Source: Congeria kusceri (lineage: Eukaryota; Mollusca; Bivalvia; Myida; Dreissenidae). Taken from it: a stretch of 64,000 nucleotides of DNA. The translations under genes and the position numbers were made by a program. How positions within the stretch are numbered: position 1 is the first letter of the stretch; every line of letters starts with the position of its first letter. Location: the NCBI GenBank assembly GCA_027627225.1, contig CM051033.1, positions 8,567,501-8,631,500 on the forward strand. Direction: 5' to 3'. Positions 22,501 through 32,124 of the stretch are shown here, one piece after another. The notes below the pieces were generated by a model. It was not told the origin of the DNA. It searched no databases and saw only the letters and a list, made by a program, of their open reading frames with translations.

Positions 22501-24978
22501 CGAAGTTCAACATTCTGCGCCCAAGGGGAATTTAGTTAGATCACGTGATTTATCCAGATTGTCTAAGCCATATTTTAAACTGTCGAAGAACTTTTTCATG
22601 CGTTTACTTTTGTACTATATTTCTACTATATTCAACCGTTCCTTTATAACATGCTCTTTTTTTGTCGATTTGTGATCTGAAAGAAAAACCAGTCGCATCC
22701 CGCTTATGAATAGAAAAACTAATATTAAAAATAAGTTCTAAGTGAATGAAATTCATATAAACTCCTTCAACCTTTTAATCGTACATTTTACCATATTATC
22801 CTTGACTAATACCAATGGGATCGAGAACATTTCAAATATCTGTTGCGATGGTATATAGACACATTGTGACTGTTGAATACATATCTTTAAAATAGAAGGA
22901 CGTTTACCATATAGATACACTTTTGGCAATTTACACCAAAGACTCATTTGTATTAAAAGAAATCAAAGTCATTCTTTAGATCTATAAACGATATATACGT
23001 GCGTTTTCTAATGTTGCTTACATCATTAAGTGTATCGTGGGCCGGGGCCCTAGAACTACAATAAACGTATGCTATGCTATTAAAAAAATTTTCTAAATAA
23101 AGAAAATGCTACAATTAGAGTTAGTGAATCCCAAGTCAGATTCACTTTAACAGCCTTTAAGAACAGAGAAGTTTTTAAGAATATTCTTTATTCTTAAGTC
23201 TAAAGTCTAAGAATGTCTAAGAATGGTTCATGAATAAGGGCCTAGGACATGCAGGGTTCACGTGGTGACGTAATAATTATGACGTTGACATTTTGTTAGA
23301 GGCTTTTTACAGGGACTAGTTCACATATTGTACATCCTGTGATAAAGCTGTCTCGTTTTTTATGTCTTATGTTTTCGTATGAAATCTACAAGTCCCTCCT
23401 CTGGGCATGTACTTTATTAAAACACATTTGTTGTAACTTTCTCTGGATTTTGTTTTTTTGCTATGCGAACTAGGAATAATAAATGCTATTTGTTTTATAT
23501 ACATATTAGTATTATAAACTGTGTATATATGTACATATGTTATAAGGTGTCATGTGACTATAATTATTGTTCATTGGATCATGTTACGAAAAACATGTAT
23601 TTGTTTAAGTAACGAAATAAATATGCTGAATCTTTGCCAAGAAAAGCATTAAAAAGATATTTAAAAAAATGCTTTTGCCGTGGCATGATTCCACGAAATC
23701 CGGATCAAAAGTCTTAAACCCTAACCACTTGGTCAAGACACTTTTAAACTTTAGCGTGTATTTTAACGATACACTTTTTTAATATTGACGAAAAGCGTTA
23801 CGAACGCTTGGTAATTTTAATTAATATTTAGTTAGTTATAAATGGCTCAGTATTTCCGAGTATTTCGATTGTGTTTCTCTGTCAGGCATATCATTTAGCT
23901 CTTTTATATAATGTATGATTTTTTTGGAAGCGGTGACAAACTAGCGCAACATCATGCGGCATCACGAAAATGAGCATGGCTTCCGTGGCTGAAACATGTC
24001 CTCAGCCAAACGTACCGTAATTGGTTGACACCATGCTTATTTTGGCAAATCTGTAGGTTTTTATATAATATCGAAGCATTGGTAATAAAACACTGTGCGA
24101 ACACGAAAACCATCTCCATACCAAAGAAGTTTGAGCCACCGGTATTAAAATATTGGGGAAAAAACAAAACCATATGTTGATATTTCAACACATCATACAA
24201 GTCCGGAATGTTTGGGAAGGGTCGTTATCTTATGTTGATAAAATTTCTGACCCAAACCATTTCTGTGTGTTTTTTTGTGAAATTACGCGCCAATGTTTGT
24301 AACAATGTCAACATCATGTTGTTCTGTACATGTTTTGTCACTGTACCGGTAGATATTTAAAGTGTGTATGCACAATTGTTGATTTCAATTATTTTCATAT
24401 TTAGCAAGCATATGGCAGTGATCGAACCACTTGAAATCAGACAGAATAAATAACGAAACTAACACTAAAATGCTTCGAATGAATAAAATAAACGTTTGTT
24501 GACTTTTGATTCGTTTATTAGTTATTTGTAACCTACAATACATTCCGAGTAAGCGTATATACCCGTTTTAGAGTTTTCGGCTGTGATGAAAAACTGGCCA
24601 ATTATGCGTTTTACAACAATGATTTTTTTTAAACTGTCCATCTTAGTATTTTAAATCAAAGAAAAATGATTATAAACTTAATCGAATTGTTTTAATTTTT
24701 TCCTCTATGTCTGTTGCAAGAACGTGCATACAGACTCTAAGATCAATCAAAATAATATTTAACTGAATCCACTTACCATCGTAGAGTCCATTTCCACTGG
24801 CGCTAGGGGTGACGGTAAGGGAGTAGGGACCTGTCTTGGGTCCCTGTGCTATTGGGGTTCCCGTGTTCGCGTGTTGGGGCACGTAGCGCCCGCAGATGTC
24901 GTTCGGGGCTCCCGATGGGTACGCGTGAATATAGCCGCCGACGGCGGCCAAAACTAGCACTGTCTTTATAGATAACAT
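10978..24978 (-). CDS. Secreted Reeler-domain protein with Ser/Gln-rich and FGGQ-rich low-complexity tail (6 coding exons, 909 aa)
   Basis: Exons, in transcript order: 24978-24777, 18677-18550, 17104-16980, 16405-16341, 14925-13633, 11894-10978. All introns are GT...AG and the phases (1,0,2,1,1) match at every junction; the summed length is 2730 nt including the stop. Residues 1-19 are a signal peptide (hydrophobic VLVLAAVGG, cleavage likely after IHA). Residues about 25-175 form a Reeler domain: CGRYVPQH, PYSLTV, FRGFLIQA, LGSFQ, SSVLTHSSSQPK, VWQAP, FIASVVQDFNNFFV. C29 and C114 are the only cysteines and fit the family's disulfide. Residues 175-604 are Ser/Thr/Met/Gln-rich; 605-909 are Phe/Gly/Gln-rich. 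The Reeler family includes insect defence proteins and parts of reelin and spondin. I infer an extracellular matrix, adhesive or immune role. The window shows no expression evidence. Confidence 0.85.
12124..12372. mobile_element. Palindromic MITE (GTGTCGTCCCGGATTAGCC family), copy 1
   Basis: Lies in intron 5 of the Reeler gene. It has the family's inverted ends (GGGCTTAATGCATGTGCG and its partner), the inner palindrome around AGCCTGTGCAGTCC, and the central TTCCGCTTTTATGGTATTTT-like segment. This copy contains an extra internal duplication of GTCCCGGATTAGCCTGTGCAG (12174-12195 and 12207-12229). Confidence 0.8.
12474..12989. repeat. 38-bp minisatellite, about 13 copies, in intron 5
   Basis: The unit reads TCTAGCGCTTTAGAATGGCT then CTTGGCSGGTAACGCAAA. 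Copies differ by point changes and a few short deletions, and the array sits in intron 5 of the minus-strand gene. Confidence 0.92.
12990..13632. other. Rest of intron 5, nothing recognised
   Basis: AT-rich intron sequence up to the donor CG|GTGAGT (minus, exon end at 13633). No element recognised. Confidence 0.5.
13633..14925 (-). CDS. Exon 5 of the Reeler gene: Ser/Thr/Met/Gln-rich region
   Basis: Acceptor TGTCATTCTAG ends at 14926 and donor G|GTGAGT follows 13633. Both phases are 1, so the open frame continues into exon 6; the TAG at 13616-13618 lies in the intron. It encodes residues 175-604. The start is rich in Phe, Gly, Met and Asp (DFGGIDPFGGM). A short repeat TSGMDMTSGMDMTS falls near residues 305-330, and a Gln/Ser tract (SQSQTGSQSQ type) near 420-507. 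The end is NVTTQISRRGNALRITV. There is no cysteine or membrane segment. Confidence 0.85.
15229..15540. repeat. Diverged tandem duplication in intron 4, period about 192 bp
   Basis: AATAGCYAATCAAAAGCCAGA occurs at about 15230 and again at about 15421, each followed by CCGTTAAG, GCTCTT and GTGCAAT blocks. The second copy is shorter. Confidence 0.7.
15541..16340. other. Rest of intron 4, nothing recognised
   Basis: AT-rich. The short frames on both strands show no recognisable domain and lie between well-supported splice sites at 14926 and 16340. Confidence 0.5.
16341..16405 (-). CDS. Exon 4 of the Reeler gene (65 nt)
   Basis: Acceptor AATTGCAG ends at 16406 and donor CAAG|GTAAGAAA follows 16341. 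It enters in phase 2 (AT + C = Ile) and leaves in phase 1. It encodes ASVVQDFNNFFVIHSEAINVQ, the closing strands of the Reeler fold, where the family typically has an ATVV...FW pattern. It is too short to be found as an open frame and was identified from splice sites, phase and the expected domain end. Confidence 0.85.
16420..16965. repeat. GAT/AAT trinucleotide microsatellite filling intron 3
   Basis: Long imperfect runs of AAT, GAT and GATGGT repeats occupy nearly all of the 574-bp intron between exons 4 and 3. The Asp/Asn-rich (plus) and Ser/His-rich (minus) frames here are artefacts of the triplet repeat. Confidence 0.95.
16980..17104 (-). CDS. Exon 3 of the Reeler gene (125 nt)
   Basis: Acceptor ATTTATAG ends at 17105 and donor CAT|GTATGT follows 16980. 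It enters in phase 0 and leaves in phase 2. It encodes residues 111-151, starting LRDCRGTAGSSVLTHSSSQP and ending VWQAPMNSPDPNVKF. It carries the second Reeler cysteine (C114) and the family-typical VTHSS...K...W.AP pattern. An alternative acceptor six bases downstream would stay in frame, so the exact first residues are slightly uncertain. Confidence 0.88.
17105..17575. other. Part of intron 2, nothing recognised
   Basis: AT-rich intron sequence between exon 3 and the Harbinger-like element. No frame or repeat recognised. Confidence 0.5.
17576..18502. mobile_element. PIF/Harbinger-like non-autonomous transposon, 927 bp, in intron 2
   Basis: The ends AGCCTCGGTCACAAC (17576) and GTTGTGACCGAGGCT (18488-18502) are perfect 15-bp inverted repeats. 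TTA flanks both sides (17573-17575 and 18503-18505), the 3-bp duplication typical of PIF/Harbinger. The GC-rich subterminal parts carry many short TTGCGTCGACCTTGCG-like inverted motifs. There is no transposase, and the frames inside are chance. Confidence 0.8.
18550..18677 (-). CDS. Exon 2 of the Reeler gene (128 nt)
   Basis: Acceptor CCGATTGCAG ends at 18678 and donor CAG|GTGACT follows 18550. It enters in phase 1 (G + TG = Val) and leaves in phase 0. It encodes residues 68-110, including RLQSTSNQPFRGFLIQALPS and ILGSFQRSFNSQ, the strongest Reeler signature in the gene. Confidence 0.9.
18691..19010. repeat. 49-bp minisatellite, about 6.5 copies (intron 1)
   Basis: The unit starts GAGATACATTAGCATGAGCG and continues TATKTGTCCACCCTTATTTC, repeating every 49 bp. 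The GAGATACATTAGCA start is shared with the 52-bp array at 19309-19575. Confidence 0.93.
19309..19575. repeat. 52-bp minisatellite, about 5 copies (intron 1)
   Basis: The unit starts GAGATACATTAGCATCGGCA and continues RGATTCGTAGCCATTTTAGC to GATTAGAGATA. It shares its first 15 bases with the neighbouring 49-bp array, but the rest differs. Confidence 0.92.
19625..19985. repeat. Pyrimidine-rich 45-bp repeat, arm 1 of an inverted pair
   Basis: Repeats of CATTCTAGCTCTTCTTCATT...CTTGC (45 bp) are bounded by TCTGACGTTTTT and CATCTGACGTTTT. The reverse complement of the flanks and interior matches 22060-22365. The minus-strand Glu-rich frame here (97 codons) reflects the repeat: no splice context or homologous domain supports it. 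Confidence 0.75.
20655..21640. repeat. Interspersed repeat about 1 kb, copy B (intron 1)
   Basis: Same orientation and order as copy A at 8725-9811, bounded by a run of 18 G (20659-20676) and a run of 16 C (21602-21617). It lacks the MITE found in copy A and so serves as the empty-site reference. No coding capacity. Confidence 0.75.
22060..22365. repeat. Purine-rich arm 2 of the inverted pair
   Basis: The reverse complement matches 19625-19985: AATGTTCCTATTCYT, GATTCTTGCTATTCTTAC, CTCTTCCAATTGACGTTTT and, at the other end, ACGTTTTTCATTC. The two arms face each other across about 2.1 kb, which contains copy B of the 1-kb repeat. Confidence 0.7.
22366..24776. other. Rest of intron 1
   Basis: Mostly AT-rich. 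Apart from the short repeat at 23165-23250 I recognise no element. Short frames (64-82 codons) have no supporting features. Confidence 0.5.
23165..23250. repeat. Short TTAAG-rich interspersed repeat, uninterrupted copy
   Basis: It reads TTTTTAAGAATATTCTTTAT then TCTTAAGTCTAA...TTCATGAATAAGGGCC. The same sequence at 50415-50453 plus 52140-52175 is split by the SINE array, so this copy shows the unoccupied state. Confidence 0.65.
24777..24978 (-). CDS. Exon 1 of the Reeler gene: signal peptide and Reeler start (202 nt)
   Basis: ATG is at 24978-24976 and donor GATG|GTAAGTGG follows 24777 (phase 1). It encodes residues 1-67: a signal peptide (MLSIKTVLVLAAVGGYIHA), then PSGAPNDICGRYVPQHANTG and PYSLTVTPSASGNGLYD. 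C29 is the first Reeler cysteine. The open frame runs on into the intron, but the strong donor and the Reeler match of exon 2 support splicing. The upstream 45 nt contain no other ATG. An extra non-coding 5' exon cannot be excluded. Confidence 0.88.
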
Positions 24979-26036
24979 ATTTTGTTTTTGTGTTATAGAA
25001 TGAAAATTATCACAGCTGTATTTTGAAATTTAAAACTGGTTGTTTGTTGTATTGTAAATTAAGTCCGTTTATTTTAAAGAACAGTTACGCACACATGTTT
25101 GACGACGTTGCTTGATAATAGTTTATGGCTGTATGAACGTTAGCACAATCTGTCGATGCGTTTAATTAAGTCCCACAATCACAATTAAATCGCGATCGAC
25201 GTTCGCTCGCAATGAAAGTCAATTCCGTTTTCCGTTACGTTGGCCACGACGTTGATTTCTCATAGCAAAAACGTCAACGGTTTTCCGTCACCTCAGGCGA
25301 TGCGTTACATGCAACGTTCATAAAATACCATCAACGGAAGATCAAACCTGTCATAAAGGTGTCCGAACGCTCCTCTAACATCCCATTGGTCAATGAAATT
25401 ACTGCCGTATACACGAATTAATGATAAACACGTTTGCAATGGTCACGTGGACGGACGTTATAAACAAAACCTGTGTATACATATGTCTGACCACGATGTT
25501 TTCATGCGATTTTGCTAATTAAAAAAGTGTACGTTTTCAACAAATATTATAATGCAAAAATAGTAATTAGAAACTATTATCGCTGTTTTATGCATATGTC
25601 ATGCAAATATAATACATTGTGTAATATGTATGAAGAAATTGTTCTCAAAACTGTGATTATATTACGACCTTTATGGTGTTTTTACTATAATATATACTAT
25701 TACGTAGTGACATTTTAACAGTGATTTTTATCCCTTATGTAAATTTAAAGCAGCCGTCAAGAATTATGTTAAAAATTAAATAAAACTGTGCAGAATTCGT
25801 TTCTAATGGACATCTTACCGATCCAAACAAATCTCATTGAAATCGGTGCCTTGATAACGTTTTTTTTGTTTTTCTTTTCGTCTATTTTCTCTATGCGATA
25901 TGCGATGCCTCTGGATTAACCCGCATGTACATAAAGTGTATACTCCGTTCGTACCAAGCGTTTTCGAACATAGAAAGTATACGAAGAGTATAAAAAAGTA
26001 TAAGAAGACGACGACGATATGAAGAAAATGAAGAAA
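24979..26036. other. 5' flank of the Reeler gene
   Basis: Should hold the promoter of the minus-strand gene. I see no convincing TATA box; an AT-rich TTAAAATAAA lies about 100 bp upstream of the ATG. No other gene is recognised. Confidence 0.4.
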
Positions 26037-26040
26037 TATA

Positions 26041-26275
26041 TGAGGCGCGTCGTGGGAAAACCGGACTTAATGCATGTGCGTAAAATGTCGTCCCGCATTA
26101 GCTTGTGCAGTCCGCACAGGCTAATCCGGGACGGCACTTTCCGCTTTTATGGTATTTTCTGTTTCAAGGAAGTCTCTTCTAACCATAAATCCACTTTAGG
26201 CGGAAAGTGCCGTCCTGATCCGGGACGACACTTTACGCACATGCATTAAGACCGGTTTTACCACGACACGCCACA
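26041..26275. mobile_element. Palindromic MITE (GTGTCGTCCCGGATTAGCC family), copy 2
   Basis: Starts TGAGGCGCGTCGTGGGAAAA and ends with the inverse (TTTTACCACGACACGCCACA), flanked by TATA on both sides (26037-26040, 26276-26279). The inner palindrome contains GTGCAGTCCGCACAGGCTAA. No coding capacity. Confidence 0.88.
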
Positions 26276-26323
26276 TATAATTTTTTTATCAAGCATATTT
26301 TAATGTCTTTCAGTTAAATGCTC

Positions 26324-26472
26324 GATTTGATGATTTCGGTGTAAGATCGAATTTTATTTTACGAGTGTTCATAAAATTGTTATTTTCATGAGTGGCTCAG
26401 TCACGAGTGAAACAATATATTTGCCATGATCTCTAGTAAATGAAATACGATCTTATACCGAAATCAACAAAT
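26324..26472. repeat. Inverted-repeat element, about 149 bp
   Basis: GATTTCGGTGTAAGATCG at the left is matched by CGATCTTATACCGAAATC at the right, with an AT-rich centre. A small foldback or MITE remnant. Confidence 0.65.
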
Positions 26473-27179
26473 TTTTGCTTTTTTTCTAATGTTTTTTTTT
26501 TTTCATTTTAAATGGTTTTAACTGGAAAATATACCGGGGCTCATTACGTCATGACGTCAAAATAATGAGGTCATTTCACAATTTTGCGTCCGGCATCATT
26601 GACGGTCCGTTTCATTTACTGTATTAAATTCTTTCATTTCCTGTTTCTTCCTTCCATTCCATTCCATTCCTTTTTATATTGCAAATACATAGCTGCCCAG
26701 CTGAGAGCAAGATAGTAACACACTTTCATCATCAAAGATGCACAATAAATTTCACCAAAAACTAAAACTGTCTGTTTTTGTTCCAGTAACATAATAATGT
26801 CGTAAAACTTCATTTAGTTACTAGATGACATAACGTTTACGACGTCCATAACTAGAAACATGTAATTGCGACGTATTCTGTATTCGTCATCGTTTTTTTT
26901 TAGTGCAATGAAGTTGATAAAGTATAAGATTTTTACTACCGTGTCAACGTTCAGAACAAAAACGATTTACGCACGTGCTGGTTGATTTAATGCAATAAAA
27001 TGTCATCGTTATAGTCAGCATGATTTTAACAAAGGCAGTAACAACGTCATTAACATGACAAACGTGGTATTGCAGATAAAAATTTACATAATTTTCATCG
27101 TTAGCACGCAACAAAAAAGGAAGAAGTTCTTTTTTCAAAGTACCGGGTAAGTCGGCAAAGTACATAGCCATATAAAGTC
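26473..27179. other. No gene seen
   Basis: AT-rich unassigned DNA. A 75-codon minus-strand frame has no supporting features. Confidence 0.45.
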
Positions 27180-27760
27180 ATATTTTTCACTGATAATATT
27201 TTTCACACTATATGATCTCATTTGTCACAATTTTAAGTGTGAAAAATGTGACTGGCCAAACACAGTGTATGCGTGAGGATCACAGAAGAATATGACTTCA
27301 TAGCATACCAAACACTGGATGCGATCACAAACTTCACAGAAAATGTGACTGGCCAAAAACAGGGTCTGCGTGAGGATCACAGAAGAATATGACTTCATAG
27401 CATACCAAACACTGGATGCGATCACAAACTTCACAGAAAATGTGACTGGCCAAAAACATGGTATGCGTGAGGATCACAGAATAATATGACTTCATAGCAT
27501 ACCAAACTTGATGCGATCACAAACTTCACAGAAAATGTGACTGGCCAAAAACAGGGTATGCTTGAGGATCACAGAAGAATATGACTTCATAGCATACCAA
27601 AGACTGGATGCGATCACATACTTCACATAAAATGTGAAGAATAATACTGTGATGTGTGAAGAATAAGATCACAAATTCCACACCTGTGAATAGTGAGATC
27701 TAAGTTTTCACAGATGTGAAAAATAAGATTTGTGAAAAATGTGGTCCTACATAGCCATTT
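27180..27760. repeat. 97-bp tandem repeat (4 copies) within a TTTTTCACA-rich palindromic context
   Basis: GTGACTGGCCAAAMACAGKG recurs at 27248, 27345, 27442 and 27537. The array is bracketed by many short TTTTTCACA / TGTGAAAAA inverted motifs on both sides (27186-27245 and 27620-27745), so the arms could pair. Confidence 0.88.
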
Positions 27761-28024
27761 TATCTCTAGAAATTTAGTTTTCGTATGAAACAACCGGGCA
27801 GTAACAATAAACAATCACTTCGTCCGTTTGCAAGCTGGAAATTGGGCGTCACAAAAGTTGTTGGTTGTCGCTTATCCGACCCCCCATATTTTTGTCCGCC
27901 GACCCTAAAGATTTTTGCCAATCACTCATTAACTTTTTCTGATTTAGGGGGAAAAGAGCAGGTTTCGCTCATATTATAAGCTTCTTGCCAGAAATCTCTG
28001 TTTATCGAAGACTTTATATATACT

Positions 28025-28205
28025 TAAGGTACAGTTTCTATTTGGGAGGCGTTTAAACATTTTACATGCAGTCAAATATACTTAAACTGTACGGTGAATA
28101 TGTGGCGAAGAAAAAAAAAAGTTAAAGAATAAAAAGTTATATTTACCCCCCCCCCACACACACACACACTCCTAGAATTTTTGGAGATGTAAGCGGAAAC
28201 CAACC
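28025..28205 (-). repeat. Interspersed repeat, inverted partner of 10000-10175
   Basis: Its reverse complement matches 10000-10175 block by block, including the G/C-run position (here CCCCCCCCCC followed by ACACACAC). Confidence 0.7.
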
Positions 28206-28292
28206 ATTTATTTGTTTGGCGTTAGCGACGATGGTATTTATATGATATATTGTGTTATATTGACCCTAGGAATCCAGAAAGGATCATCAGCA

Positions 28293-29004
28293 TATGTGTA
28301 AACCTGTCCAAACCGAACCCTGAGAAAACCGAATTCCTGTCAAAACCGAACGGCTGCGTCAGTCCTTCTTATTTTATATATCAAAAAACCTTAATAAACC
28401 GAACCCTGTCTAAATTGAATGCCGAACGATTTTATCACAAATTTGATCTTATTCAACCATAAAAAAACTGAATAAACCGACGGTGTATCCTGTTAGGTGT
28501 CACTTCACGATATTGCAGAGGCGCGAACCCGAAATTTACGTACAGTGTAAACTTTTTAAATGTTTCACAACAGTGTAATTAACTTAAACATATAGTAAAT
28601 TATCGCAATATTTCGATCACTGATCTCTATAAGCCCAAGGCTTGCGATACAATCAAACTAAACAAATATGTTAAAACTAATTAAAGCATTCAACAATTGA
28701 TTTTTTTAAACAGATGTAAAAAAGTTGTACGTTGAATACATGAAATTGTTTGATTGATAATTTGAGTGTCGTTTTAATATACGAATACACACTTCTTACT
28801 TTCAAATAACAAAACCAATAATAAAACTGCAAACATTATTATGTTGTAGTCTTATTATATAGTCGAATTAACATATAAAATAGAATGTACATTTTTAAAG
28901 AAAAATGACATTTAATAAAAAAGCCTGGGTAAACCGAACACCCCTGAAAACCGAACGATCGGCCCGGTCCCGTCCCCGTTCGGTTTAGACAGGTTCTACT
29001 GTAT
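28293..29004. mobile_element. Tigger/pogo-like non-autonomous element, degraded
   Basis: Left AAACCTGTCCAAACCGAACC and right CGTTCGGTTTAGACAGGTTC are inverted ends typical of pogo-type elements (CAGTAGAACCTGTCTAAACC pattern). Further AAACCGAAC motifs repeat inside both ends. The interior has no transposase frame and carries a SINE tail fragment. Confidence 0.6.
28625..28675 (-). mobile_element. SINE family 1 tail fragment
   Basis: CTCTATAAGCCCAAGGCTT followed by CGATACAATC matches the tail of the SINE at 5021-5213. The head is missing. Confidence 0.5.
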
Positions 29005-29179
29005 CAAGTTATATATCATTTTGATGGAAGAAAAATACAATGTTCCTCTAACACAGGGGCAGTTATATCTGCAAACTTATTGATAATCAGGGGCGTATAC
29101 GCAACAAAACACGAGTAAAACTAATAAAAATAAAACATAAATTCTATTAAAATGAGATTGATCACACTATTAGCAATAT

Positions 29180-29367
29180 TTAATCGACACCACCTTATAA
29201 TTGGATTTGAATGAGCGCCTATGAAGTGTTGACACCAACCTTATCGTTGGATTTGAATGAGTGCCTATGAAGTGTTGACACCAACCTTATCGTTGGATTT
29301 GAATGAGTGCCAATGAAGTGTTGACACCAGCCTTATCATTGGATTTGAATGAGTGCCTATGAAGTAG
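29180..29367. repeat. 46-bp minisatellite, about 4 copies
   Basis: The unit GAATGAGTGCCTATGAAGTG continues TTGACACCAACCTTATCGTT and repeats every 46 bp, followed by a short AGTAGTAGTAG run. Confidence 0.9.
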
Positions 29368-30480
29368 GAGAAGCAGTAGTAGTAGTATAATCTCTGGGAC
29401 TATACAGGTGTGTGTAGATATTAATTTACATCTATTAAGGAAAGCATAAATGCCGTTGAAAGTGTTCTGTTGTTCTTTGTTTTATGATACAAAAACGCAG
29501 ATCTCCATAAAAGCTGATCGTATATATATGTAACTTCGATAATTGCACGTGTTTTTAAAAATAAAACACTCTCTTTAGGCGCTGACTGTTTTTGCAGTCA
29601 TACAAGTGCATTTAAGGGCTTAGAAATGGTAAAAAAGGCCAGTCATTTGTCAACGTGATTATTATCTTTACGGTCATCACGTCAAATTAACACGCGATAA
29701 AACATCTCCAAAGAGAAGATCCAGAATGCGACATATGAAGGATGTATGCGACTTTACATCTCACAAGAGGTAAGTGACAGCTGACAGCCAGCTCGGATGT
29801 CCGAGAGACTGACCAGTGGCGAAAGTTTATTGTCAGGTAACACAACTGACCATTATGAAAGATGTCAGTCAGATAATGCATAGTGTTTACATAGTAAAAC
29901 GTTATAATCACCTGTCACGTGCGTTATCGTGACGAGATTGACTTAGGTTTATTGTTATTTGTTAACTTAGATAAATAGTACCCATTTTATTACTATCACG
30001 CTATGTTTTATACAATTGTGTTTCAATCATTTTGATTTCTCTAGACACATACGGACAGTTGGTCAGTTGGCGTCTTATTATTGACGGTCAACGTACAACG
30101 TTAACCTGTTATCACATGACCTTTATTTTATTATATATATATAGAAAGACGATGTACTATGTGCGAGTCTAAATAAACCATCTGTTCTGTTCTGTTGGCG
30201 TCAAATCTGCGCCCGCATTCCTAAAACAGCTTAATAAAACCTTAACAGTTACTTAAAGACGTTCGCAACAAAAAGAACGTAATTACGTCAATTCCTCCTT
30301 TTGCTTCATTTTTTCTTTATGGTATATAGGTTACAATATACTAAGTTCAGTCAATTAATGTATATCTTTGTAAGTCTTAAGTTTTAGTCAATGGTTAGTG
30401 TTTATGAAGTGTGTAATTTATATCACAATATCCTAACATACTGTTAAAACATCTGAAACCAATTTAACATGCATTTGATA
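29368..30480. other. No gene established
   Basis: Unassigned. One plus-strand donor-like site (CACAAGAG|GTAAGTGA near 29770) follows a short open stretch beginning ATGCGACATATGAAGG, but I find no acceptor partner or domain. A short TATATATATATATA run lies near 30133. Confidence 0.35.
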
Positions 30481-30539
30481 AAAAATGACGTTTCAGAAAG
30501 CATTATAAGTACCCATTTGACCTACTTAAATGTCCAGTC

Positions 30540-31250
30540 AAATTTATTATTTTAACAGTAAATGTAGGTAGAGCGGTTTTTATTGTCAAAATACACATGT
30601 ATATTGCCAAACAAAACATGTGGAAACATATCAGTTGAAAATAACCATAACCTTGTTAGAAAAAAGATCTCCTATATACTTGAAACATTGATTAAAACCC
30701 AAACTGAAAAAAGGTACCGTAATGAAAATCCAATATTTTCGGAACAAAGCTGCAGACCTCTATTTTTTAAGGCTGTTTTAGATTCAGTATACAATGACTC
30801 ATGTATATGTTTGTTTTTTTTAACAAAATCAGTCGCTTGGAACAAAATATATTCGTATATTTGATTATTATAGATTTTTTCACAGGTATATTAAATGAAT
30901 AATTAACCTCTTTAATCGTCCATTAAAAGTAATTTTTTTAATGGTAACTGTAGATAAAGCGTGTTTTATCATTAAACTGCACTTGTATATTGCCAAACGA
31001 AACATTTAAAAAATGCATACAAAAATCTCCATCCTTTTTTGAATATGAACGCTTTATATAGTTCCACATTGCTATTCATACAAACTGAAAAAAGGCTTCA
31101 ACAGATACCGTATTAAAAACTCAATATTTCCGGAACAAGGCCGGTCACCCACATTTTTAAGACTGTATAAGTTTAAGGATACATCGACGCATGTTTGCGC
31201 TTTTTTTTTTTAAAGAAAATCTGTCGTTCGAAAGAAATTGAAAGAAATTG
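30540..31250. repeat. Diverged tandem duplication, period about 400 bp
   Basis: Shared blocks between 30560-30850 and 30945-31240 are TGTATATTGCCAAACRAAAC, CAAACTGAAAAAAGG, AATATTTYCGGAACAA and CAAAATCAGTCG/GAAAATCTGTCG. The 93-codon frame over the first copy is not supported. Confidence 0.7.
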
Positions 31251-31654
31251 TTTCGAACGTTTTTAAAACAACAAGTGTGGGTTATTCTATATTCTATTGC
31301 ATTGTAAGGACTACATGATATTTGAGTACTTTATTTAATTTCCACTTGGACGTTTTGTTCTAATTTGTTTGATTAAATTCATCTTAAGGAAAAAAAACAA
31401 CAGAGCAGCTGTTAGAACATTGTAGCTGATTAAACACTCCACGTCAGGCGCAACAACAACAACAATAACAACAACAACATATACAACTGAAAATTACCTT
31501 TAAAATTGACAGGGTTTGATTGCAGATTTAATCTCTCATGTGCACAACAACAAACGCACCCCAGTCCATTATATCTGGTAATCACCAATAATTTAGGAGC
31601 ACAGGCATGCCGTATATGTCAATATGAAACGAAGATTATAACGCCAGGGGTATA

Positions 31655-31672
31655 TATATATATATATATATA
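31655..31672. repeat. (TA)n microsatellite
   Basis: About nine TA dinucleotides. Its translation gives the YIYIYIYI stretch of an otherwise unsupported frame. Confidence 0.9.
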
Positions 31673-31753
31673 CATTCTGCAAATTAAAATGGAGGTAGAG
31701 TTGAGAAAATACGTTCAATTGATGAAAAAAACAAACAAACATGTTATTGAACT

Positions 31754-32000
31754 TTAAGCCCCATTGTCACTGTCCCGGTTTGGCAACGCCGGTATAAGGC
31801 CCAATAACTGATCCGAGGGAAACCCTGTCGAAACGGGAGAACCAACCCTGGGAGCACAGTGATCATCCTAGACGATCCTGGACATGGACAATCTGGGATG
31901 AACCCTGTTAAACCCTATTGAATCCTTAAAAAATGTTTAGTACATCGGGGAGTCACCGGGAAAGATATCAAGAACCGGCATAATCCTGCGATTTCCGTAT
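31754..32000. repeat. Probable interspersed repeat, unclassified
   Basis: CCC/GGG-rich blocks (CACTGTCCCGGTTTGG, AAACCCTGTCGAAACGGG, ACCCTGTTAAACCC) differ in base composition from the flanks. I cannot define its ends. Confidence 0.35.
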
Positions 32001-32124
32001 TTTTCAATTTACATACATAGATTATTTTATAAAATTGCGAACTTGACGGAAGTTGTCCAAGAATCATTACTTTAATTCCTTTGTGCTGATGTTTTTCTTC
32101 TGTCTAATATAATTTTATTGTTCC

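Noticed and set aside
29700..29790. First exon of a plus-strand gene (GTAAGT donor near 29770)
   Set aside because: Good donor, but no partner acceptor, domain or promoter found; left as unassigned.
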